Of a stretch of DNA of 13,766 nt, positions 1-7,254 are shown one piece after another; positions within the stretch are counted from its first letter, which is position 1, and every line of letters starts with the position of its first letter. Origin of the DNA: Candidatus Delongbacteria bacterium (GTDB lineage Bacteria > UBA4055); assembly GCA_022013635.1 (NCBI GenBank), contig JAKLPX010000360.1, forward strand, positions 1-13,766, written 5' to 3'. Below the pieces are notes generated by a model. The model saw only the letters and a program-made list of their open reading frames with translations, made no database searches and was not told the DNA's origin. Position numbers and translations under genes: made by a program.

Positions 1-1
1 T

Positions 2-3000
2 ATATGTATTCTACTGATACCTGCTTTAGCAACATCACTTCTGAATGTTCTTCGGAAACCTGAAGATGTTCGATGGTTTCGGCATATTTCTGGTTCAGCA
101 TGGGCTACAGTACAGAATTTATTACAGGCAGGATTTACTATTCTTTGTCTTCCTTTTGAAGCATACTACAGTCTGGAAGCGATGTTGCGCACAATCTGGC
201 GATTAAATATCAGCAAACGGCGACTTCTCGAATGGACATCCTCTGGTGATCTTAAATACAATCGCAGGCCACACCTTGCTGCTTTCTACCGGATGATGTT
301 AATCGCCCCCGTGCTCTCCACAGTCACGGCCACCTATCTTGCAATAACAAATCCTGCTGTGCTGACTATCGCAGGCACTGTGCTGCTGCTGTGGTTTTTT
401 TCTCCTGCTGTCGCATGGTGGATGAGTAAGCCGCTAATCAGAAAAAAATCACTGCTGACGGCAGATCAAACATTGTTTCTGCGATCAATTTCCAGAAAAA
501 CCTGGGCATATTTTGAAACCTTCGTAGGACAGGATAATAACTGGTTGTCTCCTGATAATGTTCAGGAGAATCCGGAGGTCGCAGTCGCACATCGTACTTC
601 ACCAACGAATATGGGATTGTCGTTACTTGCTAATCTTGCAGCTTATGACTTTGGATATATTCAATCCGGAGCACTCATTGAGCGCACGGCAAACGCATTT
701 CGTACAATGGAAGGTTTGGAACGGTATCGCGGGCATTTTTATAATTGGTACGACACGCAATCGCTTAATATCCTGCAACCTCATTATATATCTTCGGTTG
801 ACAGCGGTAACCTTGCAGGTCATCTGCTCACATTGCAGGCGGGACTGCTTGGGTTGATAGACGAACCCATCCTGGCTAAGCGGTGGTTAGACGGAATAAG
901 CGATACATTCAGTATGCTTGCCGGCAATGTCGAAATCGCCTCATTCGCTCAATTTAGTGAGTCACTTAAGTCTGCATTGTCTTCGCATCCAGTTACACTG
1001 TCGAAGGTTCAATCGTGTCTTGAGCTGCTTGTGACCGGCACAGAAAACGGAGTTCGCGATCTGCCCGAAGTTTTAGTACGCCATTGTAGAGATACTCAGG
1101 ATGAGTTACTCCTTTTAGCGCCGTGGATCAATCTGTCGGTAGTGCATATTAAGATGAGAGAAATTCTTTATGACATCGAAATTCCGACACTTCGAATGAT
1201 GTCCATGCTTGAGTTTGATACATTTCCGATAATTGAACAATTGCTTAACTCTGATATAACCATCAAAGAGCGAGAAGAACTTAAAGTTCTATATCCATTA
1301 ATTAGATACGCAAGCCTCAAAGCCCGTGAACGAATTACAACAATCGAACGCCTAGCATTTCAATCCGGTGAATTAGCCAAAATGGATTATGAATTCCTCT
1401 ATAACAAAACGAGTCATCTTCTGTCGATCGGCTACAATGTTACCGAACAACGACAGGATGCGAGCTACTACGATCTTCTTGCTTCGGAAGCTCGATTATG
1501 CAGTTTCATTTGTATTGCGCAAGGGCAGCTGCCCCAAGAAAGTTGGTTTGCACTGGGACGCTTGTTGACTGCCCCAGACGGTGATCCCGTACTCATTTCA
1601 TGGAGCGGTTCAATGTTTGAGTATCTTATGCCTCTCCTGATAATGCCGACCTACGAAAACACACTTCTTGACCAAACATATCAGGCGGCAGTTGCAAGGC
1701 AAATTGATTACGGAAGACAGCGTGGTGTACCATGGGGCGTTTCAGAATCAGGATTCAATACTGTTGATATTCATAGGAATTACCAGTATCGTGCGTTCGG
1801 TGTTCCCGGTCTTGGTCTTAAGCGTGGACTTGCATCAGATCTTGTCATAGCACCGTATGCATCAATGCTTGCGCTAATGGTTGAACCTGAAGCTGCGTGT
1901 ATAAATCTGCAGAGACTTGCTTCGGCCGGATTAGAAGGAAAATTCGGTTTTTATGAGGCAATAGACTACACGCCATCCAGAGTGCCACCCGGCAAAGAGA
2001 GTGCAATTGTTCAATCATTCATGACCCATCATCAAGGTATGGGTTTCCTGTCGCTGGCTTATTTGTTACTGAATCGTCCGATGCAAAAGCGATTTGAATC
2101 CGCACATCTGTTTCAGGCGACAACTTTACTGCTTCAGGAACGCATTCCGCGGAATACAGTGTCCTATTCACGAAGCGGCGACGAAATAACAGAATTACAC
2201 ACACACACAGACGGTCAGATTTCACCGGTGCGAATTTTCGATTCTCCAAACACCTCTTTTCCGGAAGTGCAGTTACTGTCGAACAGTCGTTATCATTTGA
2301 TGGTAACAAATTCAGGTAGCGGTTACAGCCGGTGGAAAGGTCTTGCAATAAACCGTTGGAGAGAAGATGCTACCTGTGATTCATGGGGTTGTTTTTGTTA
2401 CCTCCGCGATGCAGAGACCGGAGAGTTCTGGTCAACCACTTATCAGCCTACACTCAAACATCCGGACTTTTATGAAGCAATTTTCTCAGAGGGTCGTGCT
2501 GAATTTCGCAGGAAGAATAACGAGATCGAGTCTTATAACGAGATTGCTGTTTCGCCGGAGGATGACATTGAACTGCGCAGAGTACGAATCACAAATCGCT
2601 CTAAAAACCGCCGGATTATTGAAGTTACCAGTTATGCGGAAGTAGTGCTTGCCACGAAAGAATCGGATGCTCTGCATCCCGCTTTCAGCAATCTATTTGT
2701 TCAAACAGAAATTCTCAGACAGCAATCGGCGATCCTATGTACTCGCCGACCTCGCTCAAATAATGATTTTTCACCTTGGATGTTTCACCTGATGGTCGTG
2801 CGTGGAGCGGAGCGAGGAGATGTGTCATTTGAGACGGATAGAATGCAATTTATCGGACGAGGTAACACAGTAGCTGACCCACAGGCGTTGAAAGAAAATG
2901 AGAAGCTCTCGAACCGCTCAGGATCGGTACTTGATCCAATTGCAGCTATACGCTATCAAATTACTCTCGAACCACAGGAATCTGCCATCGTAGATATGGT

Positions 3001-6000
3001 TATCGGCGTGAGCGATACCCGTGATATCGCCTTGAACTTGGTCGAGAAATACCATGACCAGAGATTGGCGGATCGTGTCTTTGATCTCGCATGGACACAC
3101 AGCAAGATAGTATTGCATCAACTTAATGTGACAGAGTCAGAAGTTCAGCTATACAAACGCCTTGCCAACTCAATAATCTATAATAATTCTACACTTCGTG
3201 CGGATGCCGGTGTTATCATTCAGAATCGCCGCGGACAGTCAGACTTGTGGAGTTATGCCGTCTCGGGTGATGTACCGATCGTACTGTTGATGATTGCAGA
3301 TTCGGCTAACATAGAACTTGTTAAACAGCTTGTACAAGCCCATGCATATTGGAGGATGAAAGGTCTGACAGCGGATCTCGTGATTTGGAACGAAGACCAA
3401 GCCGGTTACCGGCAACAGCTTCATGACGAAATACTTGGTCTGATAACTTCAGGGATTGAAGCGAACATGATGGGTTGTTTCGGGGGTATCTTTATCCGAC
3501 CTGCAGAACAGATTTCAAATGAAGACAGAATTTTATTCCAAGCTGTTGCCAGGGTGATCCTCAGTGACAGCAGGGGCACACTATCAGAACAGCTTAATCG
3601 GCGAATTATTCAGGAAAAGCATATTCCAAGCTTAAATAAAATCAAACCTCACAAGCCTGAACCGCTGACTGCTGTGACACAGCGCAACGATCTTATCTTT
3701 TTAAACGGTCTGGGAGGATTCACGCAGGATGGGCGTGAGTACATCATAACTACCGAGAAAGCGAAAATGACACCTGCTCCATGGGTGAATGTGCTGGCAA
3801 ATTCAATCTTCGGGAGTGTGATCTCAGAGAATGGTGTTTCTTACACATGGAGCGAGAACGCTCATGAATTTCGCCTTACACCATGGCACAATGATCCGGT
3901 AAGCGACGCAAGCGGCGAAGCATTTTATCTTCGCGATGAAGATACAGGATATTTCTGGTCACCGTCTCCTCTACCGGCCCGTGGTGCGTCCCCTTATGCC
4001 AGCCGGCACGGCTTTGGTTACAGTGTTTTTGAGCACACCGAAGGCGGAATCTATTCCGAGATGTGGGTATATGTGGCTATTGACGCATCGATAAAATTTA
4101 CAGTTTTAAAACTGCGTAATCTTTCCGGTCAAACGCGTCGTTTGTCCGCGACAGGTTATGTGGAGTGGGTACTCGGTGATCTGCGTCCGAAAACTGCTAT
4201 GCATATATTTACAGAAATTGACCCTGTAAGCGGGGCACTCTTAGCACGAAATCGGTACAACACCGAGTTCGCCAATCGAATTGCATTTTTCGATACGGAT
4301 TATGTTACAAGGACTTTCACAGGTAACCGCACTGAATTCATTGGTCGTAACAGGACTCTGCGAAATCCAGCAGCAATGGGTAATGCACACCTGTCTGACA
4401 AAGTCGGTGCGGGAATGGATTCTTGTGCAGCGATACAGGTAAACTTTGAACTCCTCCATGGTCAGGAGCATGAGATCGTTTTCAGACTTGGTGTGGCCGG
4501 AACGCGGAGAGCTGATGAAGCAGGAGCGATGATTCATAGCTGGCGGGGGTCATACATGGCCAGAACGGCGCTTGAAGCCGTTTGGGATCAATGGAATCGT
4601 ATCCTTGGTGCCGTACAAGTAGAAACACCTGACCGGTCGCTCAATGTAATGGCCAACGGTTGGCTTGTGTATCAGACTCTTGCATGCAGGATATGGGCGC
4701 GTAGCGGTTACTATCAGTCGGGAGGAGCCTTTGGTTTCCGCGATCAGTTGCAAGACATGATGGCACTTATACACACAGAACCGCGCCTCATGCGCGAACA
4801 CCTTCTTCTTTGCGCGAGCCGTCAATTTAAGGAGGGCGATGTACAGCATTGGTGGCATCCTCCTACAGGACGGGGAGTGCGTACACATTGTTCGGATGAT
4901 TACCTCTGGTTGCCGTTAGCAGCATGCCGCTATGTTTTGTCCACAGGAGATACAGGAATACTCGACGAAACTGTAAAGTTTCTTAAAGGTCGTCCGGTGC
5001 CGGATGAAGATGACTCATATTACGATATGCCGGTAGTATCTGAAAAATCGGCTAATTTATATCAACATTGTGTTAAAGCTTTACTTAATAGTTTTAAATA
5101 TGGTGAACACGGACTGCCGTTGATCGGCTCAGGGGATTGGAATGACGGTATGGATCAAGTCGGGATTCATGGAAAGGGAGAGAGCATCTGGTTAGGATTT
5201 TTCCTGTACGATGTGCTAATACGCTTTACAAAGGTTGCCCGTATGAGGGAAGACCTGTCATTCGTTGATCGCTGCGAACAGGAATCGTCTCAACTTAAAC
5301 GAAATATTGAGCTGAATGGATGGGATGGCGATTGGTATAGACGCGCCTACTTTGATGACGGTTCACCTTTGGGATCGGCGAAAAATACTGAATGTCAGAT
5401 TGATTCTATTGCTCAAAGCTGGTCTGTACTATCAGGAGCTGCAGAAACAGAACGAGCAAGATCAGCTATGGAGGCGTTGGATACGCGTCTGGTACAACGA
5501 GACAAAGGGCTTATTAAATTGCTGGATTCACCCTTCGATAAAACAACTTTGAATCCCGGATATATCAAAGGATATGTTCCCGGTGTAAGAGAGAATGGCG
5601 GGCAATATACGCATGCGGCGATCTGGGCGGCTATGGCGTTTGCGCAATTGGGAGACAGTCGTCGGGCTTGGGAACTTTTTAGGATCATCAATCCGGTAAA
5701 TCATACTCTATCGCCTGAAGCAGTTTCAATATATAAGGTAGAACCTTATGTCGCCGCTGCAGATGTTTATGCGGTTTCACCTCATATCGGTCGGGGAGGG
5801 TGGACATGGTATACCGGATCAGCAGGCTGGATGTACCGGCTGATCGTAGAATCTTTACTTGGACTTCAGCTTAAAGTTGATATCCTGTATATCAAACCAT
5901 GTCTCCCGGAAGATTGGAAAGGTTTTAAACTTCACTATCGCTATCGCGAGACGATTTACAATATCAATGTTACTCAAATATCCGAAGGAAAAGACGAAAC

Positions 6001-6091
6001 GCGTGTAACTGTGGACGGTATAGAGAAATTAAACTCAGCTATTCAATTGGTGGACGACAGACAGGAACACTTCGTCGAAGTAATTATATAG
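2..6091 (+). CDS. ndvB: Cyclic beta-1,2-glucan synthase (NdvB/ChvB/Cgs family), 5'-partial
   Basis: This inner-membrane enzyme makes cyclic beta-1,2-glucans from UDP-glucose. The frame is open from base 2, giving 60 residues before the ATG at 182 (ending FEAYYSLEA, then RRRLLEW at about 218-238), so 182 is an internal Met. About 2,029 residues are visible; the family is usually about 2,800-2,900, and the N-terminal GT84 glucosyltransferase domain is outside the window. In order: hydrophobic segments at the edge and at about 290-430; the glycoamylase-like transglycosylase domain (COG5368/GH189 type; YYDLLASEARL about 1467, WSGSMFEYLMP 1601, WGVSESGF 1733, FGFYEAIDY 1943, HHQGMGF 2027); two related beta-sandwich modules, each with YLRD..TG.FWS (2399, 3926) and FIGR (2849, 4337); then a GH94 phosphorylase-like catalytic domain (GGAFGFRDQLQD 4721, HWWHPPTGRG 4847, GDWNDGMDQ 5132, with the DWND acid motif). 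The C-terminus (LVDDRQEHFVEV) looks complete. GC is clearly higher than in the genes to the right. Confidence 0.95.
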   Translation: MCILLIPALATSLLNVLRKPEDVRWFRHISGSAWATVQNLLQAGFTILCLPFEAYYSLEAMLRTIWRLNISKRRLLEWTSSGDLKYNRRPHLAAFYRMMLIAPVLSTVTATYLAITNPAVLTIAGTVLLLWFFSPAVAWWMSKPLIRKKSLLTADQTLFLRSISRKTWAYFETFVGQDNNWLSPDNVQENPEVAVAHRTSPTNMGLSLLANLAAYDFGYIQSGALIERTANAFRTMEGLERYRGHFYNWYDTQSLNILQPHYISSVDSGNLAGHLLTLQAGLLGLIDEPILAKRWLDGISDTFSMLAGNVEIASFAQFSESLKSALSSHPVTLSKVQSCLELLVTGTENGVRDLPEVLVRHCRDTQDELLLLAPWINLSVVHIKMREILYDIEIPTLRMMSMLEFDTFPIIEQLLNSDITIKEREELKVLYPLIRYASLKARERITTIERLAFQSGELAKMDYEFLYNKTSHLLSIGYNVTEQRQDASYYDLLASEARLCSFICIAQGQLPQESWFALGRLLTAPDGDPVLISWSGSMFEYLMPLLIMPTYENTLLDQTYQAAVARQIDYGRQRGVPWGVSESGFNTVDIHRNYQYRAFGVPGLGLKRGLASDLVIAPYASMLALMVEPEAACINLQRLASAGLEGKFGFYEAIDYTPSRVPPGKESAIVQSFMTHHQGMGFLSLAYLLLNRPMQKRFESAHLFQATTLLLQERIPRNTVSYSRSGDEITELHTHTDGQISPVRIFDSPNTSFPEVQLLSNSRYHLMVTNSGSGYSRWKGLAINRWREDATCDSWGCFCYLRDAETGEFWSTTYQPTLKHPDFYEAIFSEGRAEFRRKNNEIESYNEIAVSPEDDIELRRVRITNRSKNRRIIEVTSYAEVVLATKESDALHPAFSNLFVQTEILRQQSAILCTRRPRSNNDFSPWMFHLMVVRGAERGDVSFETDRMQFIGRGNTVADPQALKENEKLSNRSGSVLDPIAAIRYQITLEPQESAIVDMVIGVSDTRDIALNLVEKYHDQRLADRVFDLAWTHSKIVLHQLNVTESEVQLYKRLANSIIYNNSTLRADAGVIIQNRRGQSDLWSYAVSGDVPIVLLMIADSANIELVKQLVQAHAYWRMKGLTADLVIWNEDQAGYRQQLHDEILGLITSGIEANMMGCFGGIFIRPAEQISNEDRILFQAVARVILSDSRGTLSEQLNRRIIQEKHIPSLNKIKPHKPEPLTAVTQRNDLIFLNGLGGFTQDGREYIITTEKAKMTPAPWVNVLANSIFGSVISENGVSYTWSENAHEFRLTPWHNDPVSDASGEAFYLRDEDTGYFWSPSPLPARGASPYASRHGFGYSVFEHTEGGIYSEMWVYVAIDASIKFTVLKLRNLSGQTRRLSATGYVEWVLGDLRPKTAMHIFTEIDPVSGALLARNRYNTEFANRIAFFDTDYVTRTFTGNRTEFIGRNRTLRNPAAMGNAHLSDKVGAGMDSCAAIQVNFELLHGQEHEIVFRLGVAGTRRADEAGAMIHSWRGSYMARTALEAVWDQWNRILGAVQVETPDRSLNVMANGWLVYQTLACRIWARSGYYQSGGAFGFRDQLQDMMALIHTEPRLMREHLLLCASRQFKEGDVQHWWHPPTGRGVRTHCSDDYLWLPLAACRYVLSTGDTGILDETVKFLKGRPVPDEDDSYYDMPVVSEKSANLYQHCVKALLNSFKYGEHGLPLIGSGDWNDGMDQVGIHGKGESIWLGFFLYDVLIRFTKVARMREDLSFVDRCEQESSQLKRNIELNGWDGDWYRRAYFDDGSPLGSAKNTECQIDSIAQSWSVLSGAAETERARSAMEALDTRLVQRDKGLIKLLDSPFDKTTLNPGYIKGYVPGVRENGGQYTHAAIWAAMAFAQLGDSRRAWELFRIINPVNHTLSPEAVSIYKVEPYVAAADVYAVSPHIGRGGWTWYTGSAGWMYRLIVESLLGLQLKVDILYIKPCLPEDWKGFKLHYRYRETIYNINVTQISEGKDETRVTVDGIEKLNSAIQLVDDRQEHFVEVII

Positions 6092-6163
6092 GGAACGCTC
6101 ATCGTTGTCTCGCACGACCGTTATTTCAGGGAAAAGGTCACGGATAAAATGATAGAATTATAA
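6092..6163 (+). pseudogene. C-terminal remnant of an ABC-F family ATPase
   Basis: Immediately after the glucan synthase TAG, in the same frame, 23 codons and a TAA encode a peptide beginning GTLIVVSHDRYF and ending in MIEL. This is the H-switch region of the second nucleotide-binding domain of ABC-F proteins (SHDRYF, then a helix leading to an xIEL end). It has no start codon, Walker A, signature or Walker B, so it cannot be a functional gene. The body of the ABC-F gene is not in the window. The match is short but very characteristic. It is a relic left by insertion, deletion or rearrangement, or the true continuation of another contig joined wrongly here. Confidence 0.72.
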
Positions 6164-6178
6164 AATAATAATAAAAAC

Positions 6179-6209
6179 TTGCATATACAAACAAAAGACA
6201 CTATATTTG
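6179..6209 (+). promoter_or_regulatory. Predicted Bacteroidota-type promoter of the antitoxin-like gene
   Basis: TTG at 6179-6181, a 20-nt spacer, and TATATTTG at 6202-6209 match the Bacteroidota sigma-ABfr pattern (TTTG at about -33, TAnnTTTG at -7). Transcription should start near 6216, leaving a leader of about 20 nt before the ATG at 6238. The -7 box overlaps the left arm and loop of an inverted repeat. Prediction from pattern only. Confidence 0.6.
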
Positions 6210-6219
6210 AATAAGTGTC
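6197..6219. repeat. Inverted repeat, candidate operator for autoregulation
   Basis: Perfect 6-bp arms, GACACT (6197-6202) and AGTGTC (6214-6219), are separated by 11 nt and span the predicted -7 box and start point. AbiEi antitoxins are known to bind inverted repeats in their own promoter through an N-terminal winged-helix domain. The gene just downstream has such a domain, so autorepression is a reasonable inference. Six-base arms alone could occur by chance. Confidence 0.45.
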
Positions 6220-6226
6220 AAATGTT

Positions 6227-6230
6227 GGAG
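6227..6230 (+). promoter_or_regulatory. Ribosome binding site fixing the ATG at 6238
   Basis: GGAG lies 7 nt before the ATG at 6238. An in-frame TTG at 6232 would be only 1 nt from this motif, too close to be used, so ATG 6238 is preferred over the longer frame. Confidence 0.65.
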
Positions 6231-6237
6231 TTTGAAA

Positions 6238-6999
6238 ATGAGTTTAAGCAAGAAAATAATATCTGAAGTCAGAAGTGAATATTCACAAAGAAGTTTTATT
6301 CCAAGAAATGAACTGTATCAATTTCTAAAAGACAGATTTTTGCCAAACCTTAAAGAAACTACATTCAGATGGTATGTTTATGAATTAAAAAAATCGGGTT
6401 TATTGGATTCTGTAAGGAGAGGAGTATATAAAATATCAGAAAATAAATCAGTTTACGAACCTTTTACAGATAAAATTCACAAAAAGATCAGCAACTTGAT
6501 TTCAACAGGATATCCGGATGTTTCCTATTGTGTATGGAGTTCAAACTGGTTCAATCAATTTTCAGTGCATCAGGTTTCAAGTAATATTGTAATCGTCGAA
6601 GTTGAGAAAGATCTGATGTTTTCGGTTTTCTATCTTCTTAACGATAACGGGTTTAAGGATATATATGTCAATCCTGATAAAAAAACTTATGATACCTATA
6701 TTTCTCAAAATAAAGAATCAATCATAGTAAAACAGCTTGTTACAAAATCTCCTTTGCAGGAAATAAAAAATGTTAAAACGCCTAAGATTGAGAAAATGCT
6801 TGTTGACCTGATTTCAGACACCGAAACATTTATTTCATATCAGGGGCATGAATCAATTACAATATTAAAAAATGCTTTTAAGGAATTTCAGATCAATTTT
6901 ACGACTTTGATCAATTACAGCAGGAGAAGAAAAAAAGATGTTATGCTAAAGAAAATTCTAAAAGAAAAGTTAAAGATAAGTGAGGATTTGCTCAAATGA
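6238..6999 (+). CDS. AbiEi-like / DUF6577-type antitoxin protein (type IV TA family)
   Basis: A 253-aa cytoplasmic protein. Residues 1-68 look like a winged helix (ELYQFL, TTFRWYVYELKKSGLL, then RRGVYKI, the hairpin seen in AbiEi antitoxins). The core has CVWSSNWFNQFSVHQ (98-112), VEVEKDLMFSVFYLL (121-133) and a DNGFKDIYVNP stretch. PKIEKMLVDLISD (182-194) and a basic C-terminus follow. From memory this layout fits the DUF6577/AbiEi-like antitoxins of Bacteroidota, which counter AbiEii nucleotidyltransferase toxins and repress their own operon. The last codons overlap the next ORF by ATGA (6996-6999), the usual coupling of abiEi and abiEii. However, the next ORF is not a recognisable toxin. 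Codon use is very AT-rich (the first full line of 60 bases has 15 G/C), unlike the glucan synthase. The role as an antitoxin is inferred from family resemblance; the domain call is fairly secure. Confidence 0.75.
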   Translation: MSLSKKIISEVRSEYSQRSFIPRNELYQFLKDRFLPNLKETTFRWYVYELKKSGLLDSVRRGVYKISENKSVYEPFTDKIHKKISNLISTGYPDVSYCVWSSNWFNQFSVHQVSSNIVIVEVEKDLMFSVFYLLNDNGFKDIYVNPDKKTYDTYISQNKESIIVKQLVTKSPLQEIKNVKTPKIEKMLVDLISDTETFISYQGHESITILKNAFKEFQINFTTLINYSRRRKKDVMLKKILKEKLKISEDLLK

Positions 7000-7223
7000 T
7001 AAAAACGGGTTCTTATTCCAAAGCCGCATTGTTAGCTATGAAAATCAAGAATAGAGATTTTAGTAAAATTGACCTATTCACTGACACATCAGTTCTAAAT
7101 GATTTTGAATTTCCAAGAGAATTCAGTCATTTATATAAGCTGAGAAAAAGAAAAAAAGAAGCCTATTATTATTGGGTTCAATTTTTTGAATTTGAAAGAA
7201 ACCCAAATATGAGTTATATTTGA
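6996..7223 (+). CDS. Hypothetical 75-aa protein in the toxin position
   Basis: I do not recognise this ORF. It starts in a 4-nt ATGA overlap with the antitoxin-like gene, so it is probably translated by coupling. The protein is small, basic and aromatic-rich, beginning MIKTGSYSK and ending ERNPNMSYI, with a KLRKRKKEAYYYW stretch in the middle. It has no signal peptide or membrane segment. The opening MIKTGSYSK resembles the first residues of some AbiEii toxins (MIK..S.(T/S)K), but the nucleotidyltransferase core (a GG-T/S-L-like motif and paired Asp) is absent in this and the other forward frames. It may be a deletion derivative of abiEii, an unrelated small partner, or a chance ORF. Its last bases contain the -7 box of the next promoter. 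Confidence 0.5.
   Translation: MIKTGSYSKAALLAMKIKNRDFSKIDLFTDTSVLNDFEFPREFSHLYKLRKRKKEAYYYWVQFFEFERNPNMSYI
7191..7222 (+). promoter_or_regulatory. Predicted Bacteroidota-type promoter of the ABC transporter operon
   Basis: TTTG at 7191-7194, exactly 20 nt, then TATATTTG at 7215-7222 is a full match to the TTTG/TAnnTTTG promoter pattern. It sits inside the 3' end of the 75-codon ORF and would start transcription near 7229, about 25 nt before the ATG at 7255. Its -7 box is the same octamer as in the antitoxin-like gene's promoter. AGAGG at 7244-7248 serves as ribosome binding site. Confidence 0.65.
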
Positions 7224-7254
7224 CCTATACTAATTTGTATAAAAGAGGTTATAT

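Noticed and set aside
2197..2209. Run of alternating A and C (six AC units) as a possible phase-variation tract
   Set aside because: It encodes His-Thr repeats in the middle of the intact glucan synthase, is short, and has no nearby switch-like context.
4241..4888. Two minus-strand ORFs of about 100 codons inside the glucan synthase
   Set aside because: They lie opposite conserved GH94-region coding sequence and show no family features; they are shadows of that frame.
6232..6237. TTG at 6232 as start of the antitoxin-like gene
   Set aside because: It would lie 1 nt after the GGAG motif; the ATG at 6238 has normal spacing.
6996..7254. Frameshifted AbiEii nucleotidyltransferase hidden in other forward frames
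   Set aside because: The other two forward frames hit stops quickly and show no nucleotidyltransferase motifs; the stretch is also too short.
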